Source: Anaerolineae bacterium
GTDB taxonomy: Bacteria > Chloroflexota > Anaerolineae > Aggregatilineales > Phototrophicaceae
DNA: 64,000 nt
Direction: 5' to 3'
Assembly (NCBI GenBank): GCA_017303635.1
Contig: JAFLCG010000006.1
Span: 295,067-359,066, forward strand
Part shown: positions 9,018-17,530 of the stretch, piece after piece
Layout of the letters: every line of letters starts with the position of its first letter
Position numbering within the stretch: position 1 is the stretch's first letter
Notes under the pieces: generated by a model
What the model saw: the letters and a program-made list of their open reading frames with translations, nothing else
Database searches by the model: none
What the model was told of the DNA's origin: nothing
Translations under genes and position numbers: made by a program

Positions 9018-9935
9018 TTACTCTACCTTTCGAGTCCAGCGCTCGGCCCGGCGGCGGCTCCACGTATACAACGCAATCGTCAGGCCAATGACTACCATCA
9101 TGCTGAAGGCCAGCGCAAAACCCAGTCCAGGGTCGCCGAAGGTATCCGTCCGGAACTGATTGGCAACCACGATGGTCACGGCGAAAGTCTGCCCGATGGC
9201 ACCGAGCAGCGCCGTGGCGGTCACATAGGTGCTGAAGGCATTGGCGAACAGCAGCGCCGCCGAGCCGAGAATAGCAGGCATGAGGATGGGGAAAGCAACG
9301 TAGCGCCAGTATTGAGTCTGAGTCGCGCCGAGGTTCTCGGCGGCTTCGCGCCATTCTTTCCGTAAGCCTTCCAGCGCGGGCACCATAATCAGCACCATCA
9401 GCGGCACCTGAAAGTAGGTGTAGACGATGCAGAGCCCCCAGAAGCCATAGAGGAAGGTCTGCGGGTCAATGCTCACGCCGGTGGGCTTCAGAAGTTGGTT
9501 GAGCAGACCGATGCGCCCCAGAAGCGCAACGAAGGCAAACACGAGCGGCACCCCGGCGAAGTTCGCACCCACGCCGGAGAAGGACAAGACCGCACTCCGT
9601 ATCCACCCGGGCAGCCCGCCGAGGGTGATCGCCCAGGCCAGCAGCCCACCCAAGACCGACCCGCTGACGGCGGTAATCAGGCTGACGAGCAGTGAATTCT
9701 GATAGGCCAGGGTGATGACTGGATTGGTCAAGCCGGCGATATTCGCCAGAGTCAGATTACCGGCGCTATCGGTCAGCGCCCGAACGACAATCGAGAGTGC
9801 CGGGAAAATCAGAAATACGGCGACAAAAGCAAAGAATGGAACTAACCCGACCCAATCGAAGGACAGGCGAGAACGCAGCCGCACCCAGGGGGTTGGAGAA
9901 CCGGTCGTGGTGGCAGTCGTCGTGACGGAGGCCAT
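9018..9935 (-). CDS. ABC transporter permease (PotB-like)
   Basis: The 305-residue integral membrane subunit carries its first helix at about residues 32-52 (VPFFAFVAVFLIFPALSIVV) and an EAA loop REAAENLGATQTQYWRYVAFP. The ATG at 9935 has AGGA nine bases upstream. An N-terminal Thr-rich tail of about 15 residues precedes the first helix. It is the second gene of the binding protein-permease-permease-ATPase operon; the pairing of this size class with the 266-residue partner is typical of spermidine/putrescine, Fe(III) and phosphonate importers. Confidence 0.9.
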   Translation of the reverse strand: MASVTTTATTTGSPTPWVRLRSRLSFDWVGLVPFFAFVAVFLIFPALSIVVRALTDSAGNLTLANIAGLTNPVITLAYQNSLLVSLITAVSGSVLGGLLAWAITLGGLPGWIRSAVLSFSGVGANFAGVPLVFAFVALLGRIGLLNQLLKPTGVSIDPQTFLYGFWGLCIVYTYFQVPLMVLIMVPALEGLRKEWREAAENLGATQTQYWRYVAFPILMPAILGSAALLFANAFSTYVTATALLGAIGQTFAVTIVVANQFRTDTFGDPGLGFALAFSMMVVIGLTIALYTWSRRRAERWTRKVE

Positions 9936-10018
9936 ACGCGCTTATCCTATCGCCTAACAACAGTCGTCAATGTGTATCGCAACAAGTATTTTTTCGCCAA
10001 TCGAGATCCATTTTTGAT

Positions 10019-10079
10019 AAGGGCGACCCCTTGGGACTGGGTCGCCCTTCTGAATGCCCTCTCTCCAAAGAGAGAGGGC
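10019..10079 (-). terminator. Two hairpins between binding-protein and permease genes
   Basis: AAGGGCGACCC (10019-10029) pairs with GGGTCGCCCTT (10039-10049), and GCCCTCTCT (10056-10064) pairs with AGAGAGGGC (10071-10079). Both follow directly after the stop codon of the binding-protein gene. They lack a clean T-run, so partial termination or protection of the upstream mRNA, giving an excess of binding protein over permease, is likelier than full termination. Confidence 0.6.
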
Positions 10080-10092
10080 CTCAGGGTTGAAG

Positions 10093-11283
10093 TTAGCTGT
10101 AGGTGATACCGACTTCGGTCGCCCAGTTGTCACGAACGTACTGGAGACCCACCGAGAGTTGTTCCAGCGTCGGGAAAATGACCGGCACATCGGCAGCGGG
10201 CAGCTTCTCCAGCAGTTCCTGCGGGATCAGGCCGTCCGCCAGCATGGCATCGAAGCGCACCGGCTTGGCATAGCCAGAGAGCCAGTGGAGCTGACCGACA
10301 TCACTGTAGGCGTATTCCATCCACAGACGGGCAGCGTTGGGGCGGGGGGCATAGGCGCTGATGGCGCACAGGTACACACCGGCGACCGAGCCGCTCTTCG
10401 GATAGACGACTTCAATGGTGGCCTGGTCGACGTTGTTATCGCGGTTGGCCAGCGCGTTGTAGTCCCAGCGCAGGGTGATGGGCAGTTCACCGCTCACCAG
10501 AGCTGCCGGGGACGCAGCGGTCGGCACCAGATTGCCGCTCTCCGCCAGCTGCTTGAAGAAGGCCATCCCCAATTCGGGTTGATCGAGCGTGCCGCCGTTG
10601 CCGAGCGCCGCCGCCCAAACCGCGTGGGTGTTCTGGCTGCCCGCGACCGGGTCACCAATGGCGATCAAACCGCGCAGGCGTTCATCCAGCAGATCGCTCC
10701 AGTCCTGGGGCACAAAGGGAACAGCATCCACGTTGACTTCGAAAGCCATGGTGCCGTAGTAGTTCCCGTACCAGAAGCCATCGGCATCCTTGATTTCTGC
10801 CGGGATTTGTTCCCAGGTCGCCACTTTGTACGGCTGGAGCAAGCCATCGGTCTTGGCCTGGTCACCCCAGACGAAACCGACGTCGATCACATCCGGGTTC
10901 TGCGGGCCGCTGTTACCGGCGTTGGCCTTGATCTGTTCAATTTCTTCGGCGCTGCTGGCATCCGGGGTGAGGTCATTGTGAGTCAGGAAATCGTAGGTTT
11001 CGAGGAATCCTGCCTTCATGGCCTTGTAGTTCGCCCAGTCGTCGGGCAGGGCCGTGGTTGAAATGGCACCCTCGGCGCGGGCCGCTTCAATCAGCGCATC
11101 CAGGCCGCCAGCCGCTTCCAGGTCAATGGGGCCGGGAGCGGGCGGTGCAGGCAGATCCGACACGGGAATTGGAGTTGCTTGTTGGGCGAAAGCACTGAGG
11201 GGGATCAGGTTCACACCCGCAGCGGCAGCAATGGCAGTCATCTCCATGAACTTACGGCGGGACAGCATCATCTTCTTGCTCAC
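10093..11283 (-). CDS. Tat-exported extracellular solute-binding protein of ABC importer
   Basis: The N-terminus has a twin-arginine signal (LSRRKFMEMTAIAAAAGVN), so the protein is probably folded before export. The rest (about residues 40-396) resembles family 1 solute-binding proteins of polyamine or iron importers, with DVIDVGFVWGDQ and the C-terminal SYAKPVRFDAML segment. The start is a GTG at 11283 with AAGGAG eight bases upstream. It is the first gene of the four-gene operon. The ligand is not evident: an iron-type Tyr pair is not obvious, and polyamine, iron(III) or an organic phosphonate are all possible. Confidence 0.88.
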   Translation of the reverse strand: MSKKMMLSRRKFMEMTAIAAAAGVNLIPLSAFAQQATPIPVSDLPAPPAPGPIDLEAAGGLDALIEAARAEGAISTTALPDDWANYKAMKAGFLETYDFLTHNDLTPDASSAEEIEQIKANAGNSGPQNPDVIDVGFVWGDQAKTDGLLQPYKVATWEQIPAEIKDADGFWYGNYYGTMAFEVNVDAVPFVPQDWSDLLDERLRGLIAIGDPVAGSQNTHAVWAAALGNGGTLDQPELGMAFFKQLAESGNLVPTAASPAALVSGELPITLRWDYNALANRDNNVDQATIEVVYPKSGSVAGVYLCAISAYAPRPNAARLWMEYAYSDVGQLHWLSGYAKPVRFDAMLADGLIPQELLEKLPAADVPVIFPTLEQLSVGLQYVRDNWATEVGITYS

Positions 11284-11537
11284 AGACGTCTCTCCTTAAA
11301 AAAAGGCCTCTAATGCACGGATGTGCGATCAGCCCGACAGCCGACTAACCGCGAAAATGTAATTTGCCGTGCGGACGTTAGCTTACCGCGCAACTTGTGT
11401 TAAGCAAAATTTAAGACTACATGACCATTCATTAACAGGCTGAAACCGGAACCCGCAAATCTTTGTGCGCGTGCTTTCCGTTCTGATGCTAGACTGTAAT
11501 AGAGTTGAGAAGATTAGCTGCACGAGGATCAGTGACC

Positions 11538-13031
11538 ATGTCGTTCTTACAGCGCCGGATGGCTGAACAGGCCAAGAAGGAAGCCACCGATAAAGCTGCG
11601 CTCGGCGCGGCCATGGATGGATTCGATGAACAATCTGCAGCGGCAGTCGCGGCACCGCCTGCCCCGCCTATCGCTGCTCAACGCCAACCTGAACCAGCTC
11701 AAGCCGCGAACCACAACATCCCTGATAAGCGGGTAACCTCCCCGAAGGTGGCACAGCTTCGGCGTCAGTTCCGCCCCAAGCTGCTGGCTTCGATTGATGA
11801 GGCCGATCAATGGCAGCGTGGCGATGCTGAAAAAGAAGCTATCCTCATCAAACGGCTGGATACGGTTTTACAAAAAGCGGGCATTCAGGTCAACCGGGCT
11901 GAATACGACGAATTGAAAGAGGCCTTGCTCAATGACCTGCTCGGCTTCGGTGCGATTGAGCCGCTGGTGCAGAACCGGGCAGTCTCCGAAATTATGGTCA
12001 CGGGCGCGGATATGATCTTCGCCGAGCAAAAAGGCAAAATGCTGGAGAGCGACATCGTCTTTGATGATGAAGAGCATATCCAATGGACGGCCCAGCGCAT
12101 CGTGCGCCCGCTGCAACGCCGCTTTGATCGTTCAAATCCGATGGTGGATGCCCGCCTGCCGGATGGCTCCCGCGTGCATCTGGTGATGCCTCCCTCGGCA
12201 CTCAAAGGCACCACGATCACTATTCGTAAATTTCCATCCAAACCGCTGACGGTCGAAGACCTAATTCGCTTTGGCTCCTTCACCAAAGATGTGGCGGTCT
12301 TCCTGGAAGCCTGCGTCGTCTCCCGGTTGAATATCGTCGTCTCCGGCGGTACGGGTTCCGGTAAAACCACGCTGCTCAACGTCCTCAGTTCGTTCATCCC
12401 GGAAGAAGAACGCATCATCACGATTGAAGATGCCGCCGAAATTCAACTGATGCAGCGGCATGTCGTCAGCCTGGAAACCGCGCCGCCTATCCCTGGCACC
12501 GAACACGATGGCCGCCTGACGATCCGCGATCTGGTCAAGGGGTCCCTGCGTATGCGCCCGGATCGGATCGTCATCGGTGAATGCCGCGGTGGTGAAGCCC
12601 TCGATATGCTCCAGGCCATGAATACGGGTCATGATGGCTCGTTGACCACTGTCCACTCCAACAGCCCGCGGGATGCCATCGCCCGCCTGGAAACACTGTG
12701 CCTGATGTCCGGCATGGATTTGCCCATCCACGTCATCCGCCAGCAGATCGCCAGCGCCGTCCATTTGATTATCCAGCAAAGCCGCTTGAAGGATGGCAGC
12801 CGCAAAGTGGTACAAATCAGCGAAATCCAGGGCATGGAAGGCAGCAATATCACCATGCAGGATATTTTCGTCTACCGTACTCCGGGACAAACCGGACAAG
12901 GCTACTCACACGCTGGTGGTGGTGCATTGGAAGGTACCGGCTTCCGCCCGAACTTCGAGGATGTACTCAAGGAACATGGGTTCCGCCTGCCAAATAACAT
13001 CTTCGGCGCAGCAGGCAAGTTCAGTAAATAA
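11538..13031 (+). CDS. CpaF/TadA-type secretion or pilus ATPase
   Basis: This is a hexameric AAA+ motor of the type II/IV secretion superfamily. An N-terminal disordered region of about 75 residues (Ala/Pro-rich) is followed by the N1/N2 domains and the RecA-like core with Walker A VVSGGTGSGKTTLL, Asp box ITIEDAAEIQL, Walker B RIVIGECRGGEALDML and the His-box AMNTGHDGSLTTVHSN. I chose the ATG at 11538 (GAGG 11 bases upstream). No TadB/TadC, prepilin or secretin genes are near, so it may serve components encoded elsewhere. Confidence 0.92.
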   Translation: MSFLQRRMAEQAKKEATDKAALGAAMDGFDEQSAAAVAAPPAPPIAAQRQPEPAQAANHNIPDKRVTSPKVAQLRRQFRPKLLASIDEADQWQRGDAEKEAILIKRLDTVLQKAGIQVNRAEYDELKEALLNDLLGFGAIEPLVQNRAVSEIMVTGADMIFAEQKGKMLESDIVFDDEEHIQWTAQRIVRPLQRRFDRSNPMVDARLPDGSRVHLVMPPSALKGTTITIRKFPSKPLTVEDLIRFGSFTKDVAVFLEACVVSRLNIVVSGGTGSGKTTLLNVLSSFIPEEERIITIEDAAEIQLMQRHVVSLETAPPIPGTEHDGRLTIRDLVKGSLRMRPDRIVIGECRGGEALDMLQAMNTGHDGSLTTVHSNSPRDAIARLETLCLMSGMDLPIHVIRQQIASAVHLIIQQSRLKDGSRKVVQISEIQGMEGSNITMQDIFVYRTPGQTGQGYSHAGGGALEGTGFRPNFEDVLKEHGFRLPNNIFGAAGKFSK

Positions 13032-13051
13032 TGAGATGAAAGCGTGAGACT

Positions 13052-13438
13052 ATGACGGTCAAAACCTACTGGCACGATACCCGTAAGACCATCCTGATGC
13101 AGGTCTACGAGGGGCGGTGTGATGCTACCGACTTCCACACGAGCGTGGTCGAAACCCATCAGAAAGTGAGCGGCGTCACCCATACGGTGGATGTCATCGT
13201 CGACATGACCAACGCCACTTTTGTCGGCACGAGCTTCTTCTCCGTCCGGGGAGCTGCCGAGTCGAAAGCGCTCGATAATCAACGCATGGCTATCCTGGTG
13301 GGCGCACCGGCTTTCATCCGCTCCATCGTCAACATCGGCAAAAAAGTTGCGCCCAAAACTACCCGCAACCTCCACTTTGCCCGCAGCATTGAAGAGGCTG
13401 AAGCGATGATCGCCCAGCAAGCCGTGGCAGCACGCTAG
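13052..13438 (+). CDS. STAS/SpoIIAA-like small protein
   Basis: This 128-residue soluble protein has alternating strands and helices: TYWHDTRKTILMQVYEGRC, VDVIVDMTNATFV, MAILVGAP and a final amphipathic helix. The pattern resembles SpoIIAA-like or STAS domains, which act in regulatory protein-protein contacts. A conserved phosphorylatable Ser in the DxSxxxxxDS loop is not visible. It starts 20 bp after cpaF and ends at a strong terminator, so the two genes probably form a transcription unit. Confidence 0.6.
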   Translation: MTVKTYWHDTRKTILMQVYEGRCDATDFHTSVVETHQKVSGVTHTVDVIVDMTNATFVGTSFFSVRGAAESKALDNQRMAILVGAPAFIRSIVNIGKKVAPKTTRNLHFARSIEEAEAMIAQQAVAAR

Positions 13439-13454
13439 ATTCAACGCGATATGC

Positions 13455-13498
13455 AAAATAAAACCGGGACGCTTATACCAGCGCCCCGGTTTTATTTT
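13455..13498 (+). terminator. Rho-independent terminator after the cpaF unit
   Basis: AAAATAAAACCGGGACGC (13455-13472) pairs with GCGCCCCGGTTTTATTTT (13481-13498), 18-bp arms with one mismatch and an 8-nt loop. The T-rich right arm gives the termination signal on the + strand; the A-rich left arm makes it potentially bidirectional. Confidence 0.9.
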
Positions 13499-13538
13499 TG
13501 AGTTACAATAAACGTGTTGAAAGGGAAAGTAGGTGAGC

Positions 13539-13946
13539 ATGAGCGATTCAACTGTCACACTTAACCTTCCGGCATCCCTCTATGAAAAACTTCAGCAAGT
13601 AGCCCGGCAGCAACGACGACCGGTAGAAGTACTGATGCTGGATAGTCTTTCGCTGCTCTTTGAAGAACCATCTGAAATTGTTGCTCTCAAACCAGAAATG
13701 CTACAGGCTTTCAGCGACGAGCAGCTTTGGGCACTCGTCTATCGGCGCTTGGCCCTACCCCAGGAAGGGCGGCTAGAAGAACTTGCCGCCAAAGGCCATG
13801 CTGGAAGTCTCAGTCAATCCGAAGTCGAAGAACAAGCACAGTTGATCACCGCATTTGATCACTATGTGCTGTTGCGATCCCAGGCGTTAGTCATCCTCAA
13901 ACAGCGTGGACATGATGTTGAAAGCCGTTTGCAGACTGGCAGCTAG
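13539..13946 (+). CDS. Small ribbon-helix-helix-like protein, partner of HNH nuclease
   Basis: The N-terminus (STVTLNLPASLYEKLQQVARQQRRPVEVLML) looks like a CopG/ribbon-helix-helix DNA-binding segment: a strand followed by two helices. The remaining 95 residues are helical and Glu-rich. The ATG at 13539 is preceded by AGGTGAG at short spacing; a GTG at 13533 is possible. The stop is 5 bp before the HNH gene, suggesting co-translation. Such pairs could be an antitoxin/toxin-like or simple two-gene cassette, but the function is unproven. Confidence 0.7.
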   Translation: MSDSTVTLNLPASLYEKLQQVARQQRRPVEVLMLDSLSLLFEEPSEIVALKPEMLQAFSDEQLWALVYRRLALPQEGRLEELAAKGHAGSLSQSEVEEQAQLITAFDHYVLLRSQALVILKQRGHDVESRLQTGS

Positions 13947-13951
13947 ACAGC

Positions 13952-14371
13952 ATGGCTTATGTCCCTGACTGGCTTCGCGAAACTGTCGAAACACGTGCTA
14001 ATGGGCTGTGTGAATACTGTCAATCGGCCAAACTCATCATCACCTACATGACGGTTGATCATATTCGACCAGAGGCACAGGGCGGCCTCACAACAGAAGA
14101 CAACCTGTGTCTGTGCTGCATCGGTTGTAACAGCTTCAAACGGGATTTCACCACTGGTATCGACCCCGAACTAGGAGTGGAGATACCCCTTTACAATCCC
14201 CGATCTCAAAACTGGGATGACCACTTCAAGTGGAGTGAAGACAGCAGCGTTATCCTGCCACGAACTACAACTGGAGAAGTGACCATTCAGCGTCTGCGGA
14301 TGAATCGCCCAGATATCATCAGATCACGTCAACTCTGGGTCAGTGCGGGTTGGCATCCGCCCAAGCGTTAA
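13952..14371 (+). CDS. HNH endonuclease
   Basis: The 139-residue protein has a zinc-knuckle HNH core: LCEYCQSAK (first Cys pair), TVDHIRPEAQGGLTTEDNLCLCC (the His and Asn catalytic residues) and IGCNSFK (second Cys). The rest is a C-terminal extension of about 60 residues with YNPRSQNWDDHF, common in small free-standing HNH proteins. It is tightly linked to the RHH-like gene and its 3' end overlaps the convergent N-acetyltransferase gene by 4 bp. The DNA target is unknown. Confidence 0.88.
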   Translation: MAYVPDWLRETVETRANGLCEYCQSAKLIITYMTVDHIRPEAQGGLTTEDNLCLCCIGCNSFKRDFTTGIDPELGVEIPLYNPRSQNWDDHFKWSEDSSVILPRTTTGEVTIQRLRMNRPDIIRSRQLWVSAGWHPPKR

Positions 14372-15198
14372 GCTGTGTCAGGACGTAGTGTTCGTTGCGG
14401 CACTGGATAGGGCTCGGGTGTCTTGTGAACAACTTCCCACAATTGGTTGATATCCGCTGCCGACAACCGAAGGCCAAACTGCTCCTGCAGCACCGTCCGA
14501 TACAACCGTACATCGGCAATCGTCTGCTCAACCACCCCGGTCGACCGGAAGCGCCGCAGCAGGGCTCCGCGCAAACTGATAAAGCCTTCCGGCTTAAAGC
14601 GGTAGGATACGGTGTTCTTCACAAAACCGGACTCGGGTGAAGTCTGCAAGGTATGGCACTGAGCCGCGAAGTCGGTCATCTGGCGAGGCTCCAGGGTGAA
14701 GTCATATCCTGGACCGCCCGTCCCCCGATCGAGCAACCACCACTGGCTGCCATTGGCCTTCAGTTCAAATTCCTGAAAGTCATGCGGATAGCGCCCTGCT
14801 TCCAGCGGTAGCGGAAAGCGGAAACCATTCCCGAAGCCCACATCCGCCAGATACGGTCGCTCTACATCGACGCGCAAAATCAGGTGATTGCGCTCGGCAC
14901 GGTCAGCATGGGCCGCCCGGTTGACCGCACTCGCCAGCAGAGTCACCTGGAACCCCAGTTCACGGAGTGCCCAGGCGAACAGACCGTTCATCTCATAACA
15001 CCAACCGCCGCGTCCCTCGACCACGATCTTCTGATAGATGGCTTCGGTATCCAGCGTCAACCGACGTCCGAGATGAATATCAAGATTTTCGTACGGGATT
15101 GCCAGCAGGTGTGCTTCCTGCAGCGCCTTCAAGGTCACAGCCGTCGGTTGGAGGTCGCCGGTGTAACCAATACGATCCAAATAATGAGAGATGTGCAT
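14368..15198 (-). CDS. Arylamine N-acetyltransferase
   Basis: NATs acetylate arylamines, hydrazines or polyketide intermediates from acetyl-CoA through a Cys-His-Asp triad. All three are visible: Cys in EGRGGWCYEMN, His in ERNHLILRVDV and Asp in YLADVGFGNGF. LLAIPYENLDIHLG is the usual N-terminal signature. I chose the ATG at 15198 (MHISHYLDRIGYTG), 276 residues, close to the family length. The open frame upstream to 15291 has no recognisable content. Confidence 0.92.
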   Translation of the reverse strand: MHISHYLDRIGYTGDLQPTAVTLKALQEAHLLAIPYENLDIHLGRRLTLDTEAIYQKIVVEGRGGWCYEMNGLFAWALRELGFQVTLLASAVNRAAHADRAERNHLILRVDVERPYLADVGFGNGFRFPLPLEAGRYPHDFQEFELKANGSQWWLLDRGTGGPGYDFTLEPRQMTDFAAQCHTLQTSPESGFVKNTVSYRFKPEGFISLRGALLRRFRSTGVVEQTIADVRLYRTVLQEQFGLRLSAADINQLWEVVHKTPEPYPVPQRTLRPDTA

Positions 15199-15293
15199 GA
15201 TGAGCCTGCCCCGGTAGTCGCGCAAGTGCAACCAGCATAAACGATCACTGCCGGGTGCGTCTATCTGTCCTGGCGGACAGATGCAAACCAAAG

Positions 15294-15321
15294 CGGTCGA
15301 TCATCAGTTGATGATCGACCG
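15294..15321. promoter_or_regulatory. Perfect 28-bp hairpin (13-bp arms)
   Basis: CGGTCGATCATCA (15294-15306) and TGATGATCGACCG (15309-15321) are exact inverted copies around GT. It lies 40 bp past the end of the GH31 gene and 96 bp upstream of the N-acetyltransferase start, with a second small hairpin CTGTCC-TGGC-GGACAG at 15265-15280. It may terminate or stabilise the sugar operon mRNA; there is no T-run. Confidence 0.55.
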
Positions 15322-15361
15322 TCCCACTGCAAGGCTTTGCACTTGCACCCTTATAGATGCT

Positions 15362-17530
15362 TCAGCGAAGGCGGCGGCTGAACACAGGAATACGGTCAAG
15401 GGGTGCCTCAACCACGACTACCTGGTCACCGGTCAGCGCCTGGTTGGTCCAGAAATCGTGCCACTCACCGGGCGGCAGGTAACACGACCAGGTTTCTTGC
15501 CCGGGTTCGACCACCGGGCAGACCAGCAGATCCCGCCCAAAGAAGTATTGATAGTCGCTGGCCTGCGGGTACCACAGGCGGAGCGCCTGCATCATGGGCT
15601 CGCCCGTAGCTGCGCTGTGCTGGGCTTCCTGCCAGATGTAGGGGCGGAGGCGTTCGCGCAGGTCGGCAAACTGTTTGAAGAGCGGGATGATGCGCGGGTC
15701 GCCGGTGCGTTCCTGAATATTCCAGGGTGTGCGGTCACGGCTGGGGATCCGCTGCGGATTGTATTCGGAGTGATACTGCATAATCGGGCAGAAGACCGCC
15801 ATAGCCGTACCCCGCAGATACAACTCGGCTGTGGGAATCTCCCCGCTGAACCCGGCAAAGTCCCATCCCCAAAAGGGAATTCCGGAGATGCCCGCATTCA
15901 AGCCCGCCAGAATCGAATGGCGGAACGCTTCCCAGGTGGAATTCTCATCGCCGGCCCAGTGCAGCGGTGCGCGCTGCGAACCGACGAATCCAGCACGGCT
16001 GAAGGTCACGCCCTGCCGCTTGGCCTGGGTGACATCGTAATAGGCCGCCGTGTACTGCTGCGGGTAGGTGTTCCACACCTCTTCACCCCGACGACCATCC
16101 GCAAAGCGTGTCTGGCTGCCCCACATGTGTTCGCCACCATCGGTCTTGAAGCCATCCACCCCCAGGTCATCCAGCAGATAGGCGCGTTTGTTCAGCCACC
16201 AGTCACGCTCTGCCGGGTTGGTGACATCCCAAATGTAGCCATTACGGAACCAGAACGGGCGGACTTTGTGGAGGCTGCCATCGGCTTCCCGCACACCGAA
16301 GCCGGATTGCTCAAAGTGAGCACGGTCGGCCTCATGCTGGGGGTGCGGATTCTCCAACACTTTCAATACGGGGATCTGCCAGAGTAACAGTTTCATGCCA
16401 TTGTCATGCAGCCAATCGACCATGCGTTTGGGATTCGGCCACTTGCCACCGGCTGGAAAGCGGAAGTCGCTGTAGCGGAAAGCATCTGCGCCGGGTTTGG
16501 GATCATACTCGGCATCATTCCAGATGTAGAAGGTGGTTTCATCACTCCAGGCTTCGATGACCACGACAGACGGTTGAATGCCGTGATCGAGCGAGGTTTG
16601 CACTTCCCGTTCGACGCGCTCCTGCGAATTCCACTCATTGCTGCTCATCCACAGGCCGAAGCTCCATTCCGGAGGCAGCGCCGCCGGGCCAGTCAGGTTG
16701 GTGAACTGGGCGATGATCGCCAGCGGATCAGCCCCACTGAAGCCATGCAGCGAAAGCGTTTCATCCGGCCCCAGATCCGCTTCCAGCGTCCATTGGTCCG
16801 GCGAAGATGCCGCCAGATCAAACTGCATCCAGCGATTGCTTTGTACATACAGTCCGTAGCCCGCTGAGGACAGCAGGAATGGGATCGGCAGATAGGTGCG
16901 TTTACCCTGATTCTTGTACTGTTCGTAGACGCGTACATCAAGGATATTGCCGCGCTGGTCGAGGGCATTGAAGCGCTCACCCAACCCGAAGAAGCGTTCA
17001 TCGGGCTGCGCCGGAAAGCTCAGGCGGACACGGCGCTTGCGCTGCCCATCGGTCAACCATTCGACGCGCTGGATGGTGGGCAATGATGCGAAGCCTGCAC
17101 CCTGAATCTGAATGACGCCAGCCCAGTCAGCAGCCGGTTGCCAGGCTTCCCCGCGCACCGTGTGAACTTCGCTCTGCACGCCTTCCGCTTCCATCCAGTA
17201 GTGCAGGGTGTGCCCAAACGCGGGAGCGGTCAACGCCGCGTGCCAGACATCCTGTTCCACGCGCACAAACCGTTCCAGAAATTCCGCGCCAACGCCCTCC
17301 TCCTGCTTTTGCTGCCAATCGACTTCCTGAACCGCATCCAGGATATGGATCGGGCCTTCATCCAGGCGCGTGTGGACCCGTACCTGCCGCGCTGCCCCGG
17401 CTGGGCGAGTCACAATGCCAATCGTGAAGGCTTCACCGGCCAAGGGCTGCCGGGGAAAACGTTCTTCCGGCAACTGCTCATAGGGGTGTTCCTGTCCAAA
17501 GGGGGTGTGAACAATACGCAGCATCATCAA
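15362..17530 (-). CDS. Glycoside hydrolase family 31 (alpha-glucosidase/alpha-xylosidase)
   Basis: A 722-residue GH31 enzyme with an N-terminal beta-sandwich (RVRLSFPAQPDERFFGLGERF), then the barrel with GVDGFKTDGGEHMW, where the Asp of KTDGGE is the expected nucleophile, and HWAGDENSTWEAF, whose Asp is the expected acid/base. No signal peptide is visible, so it acts in the cytoplasm on imported oligosaccharides. It overlaps the GH15 gene by 4 bp (coupled translation) and is the last gene of the sugar operon. Retention of alpha-glucoside or alpha-xyloside bonds is typical; the exact substrate is unknown. Confidence 0.93.
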   Translation of the reverse strand: MMMLRIVHTPFGQEHPYEQLPEERFPRQPLAGEAFTIGIVTRPAGAARQVRVHTRLDEGPIHILDAVQEVDWQQKQEEGVGAEFLERFVRVEQDVWHAALTAPAFGHTLHYWMEAEGVQSEVHTVRGEAWQPAADWAGVIQIQGAGFASLPTIQRVEWLTDGQRKRRVRLSFPAQPDERFFGLGERFNALDQRGNILDVRVYEQYKNQGKRTYLPIPFLLSSAGYGLYVQSNRWMQFDLAASSPDQWTLEADLGPDETLSLHGFSGADPLAIIAQFTNLTGPAALPPEWSFGLWMSSNEWNSQERVEREVQTSLDHGIQPSVVVIEAWSDETTFYIWNDAEYDPKPGADAFRYSDFRFPAGGKWPNPKRMVDWLHDNGMKLLLWQIPVLKVLENPHPQHEADRAHFEQSGFGVREADGSLHKVRPFWFRNGYIWDVTNPAERDWWLNKRAYLLDDLGVDGFKTDGGEHMWGSQTRFADGRRGEEVWNTYPQQYTAAYYDVTQAKRQGVTFSRAGFVGSQRAPLHWAGDENSTWEAFRHSILAGLNAGISGIPFWGWDFAGFSGEIPTAELYLRGTAMAVFCPIMQYHSEYNPQRIPSRDRTPWNIQERTGDPRIIPLFKQFADLRERLRPYIWQEAQHSAATGEPMMQALRLWYPQASDYQYFFGRDLLVCPVVEPGQETWSCYLPPGEWHDFWTNQALTGDQVVVVEAPLDRIPVFSRRLR

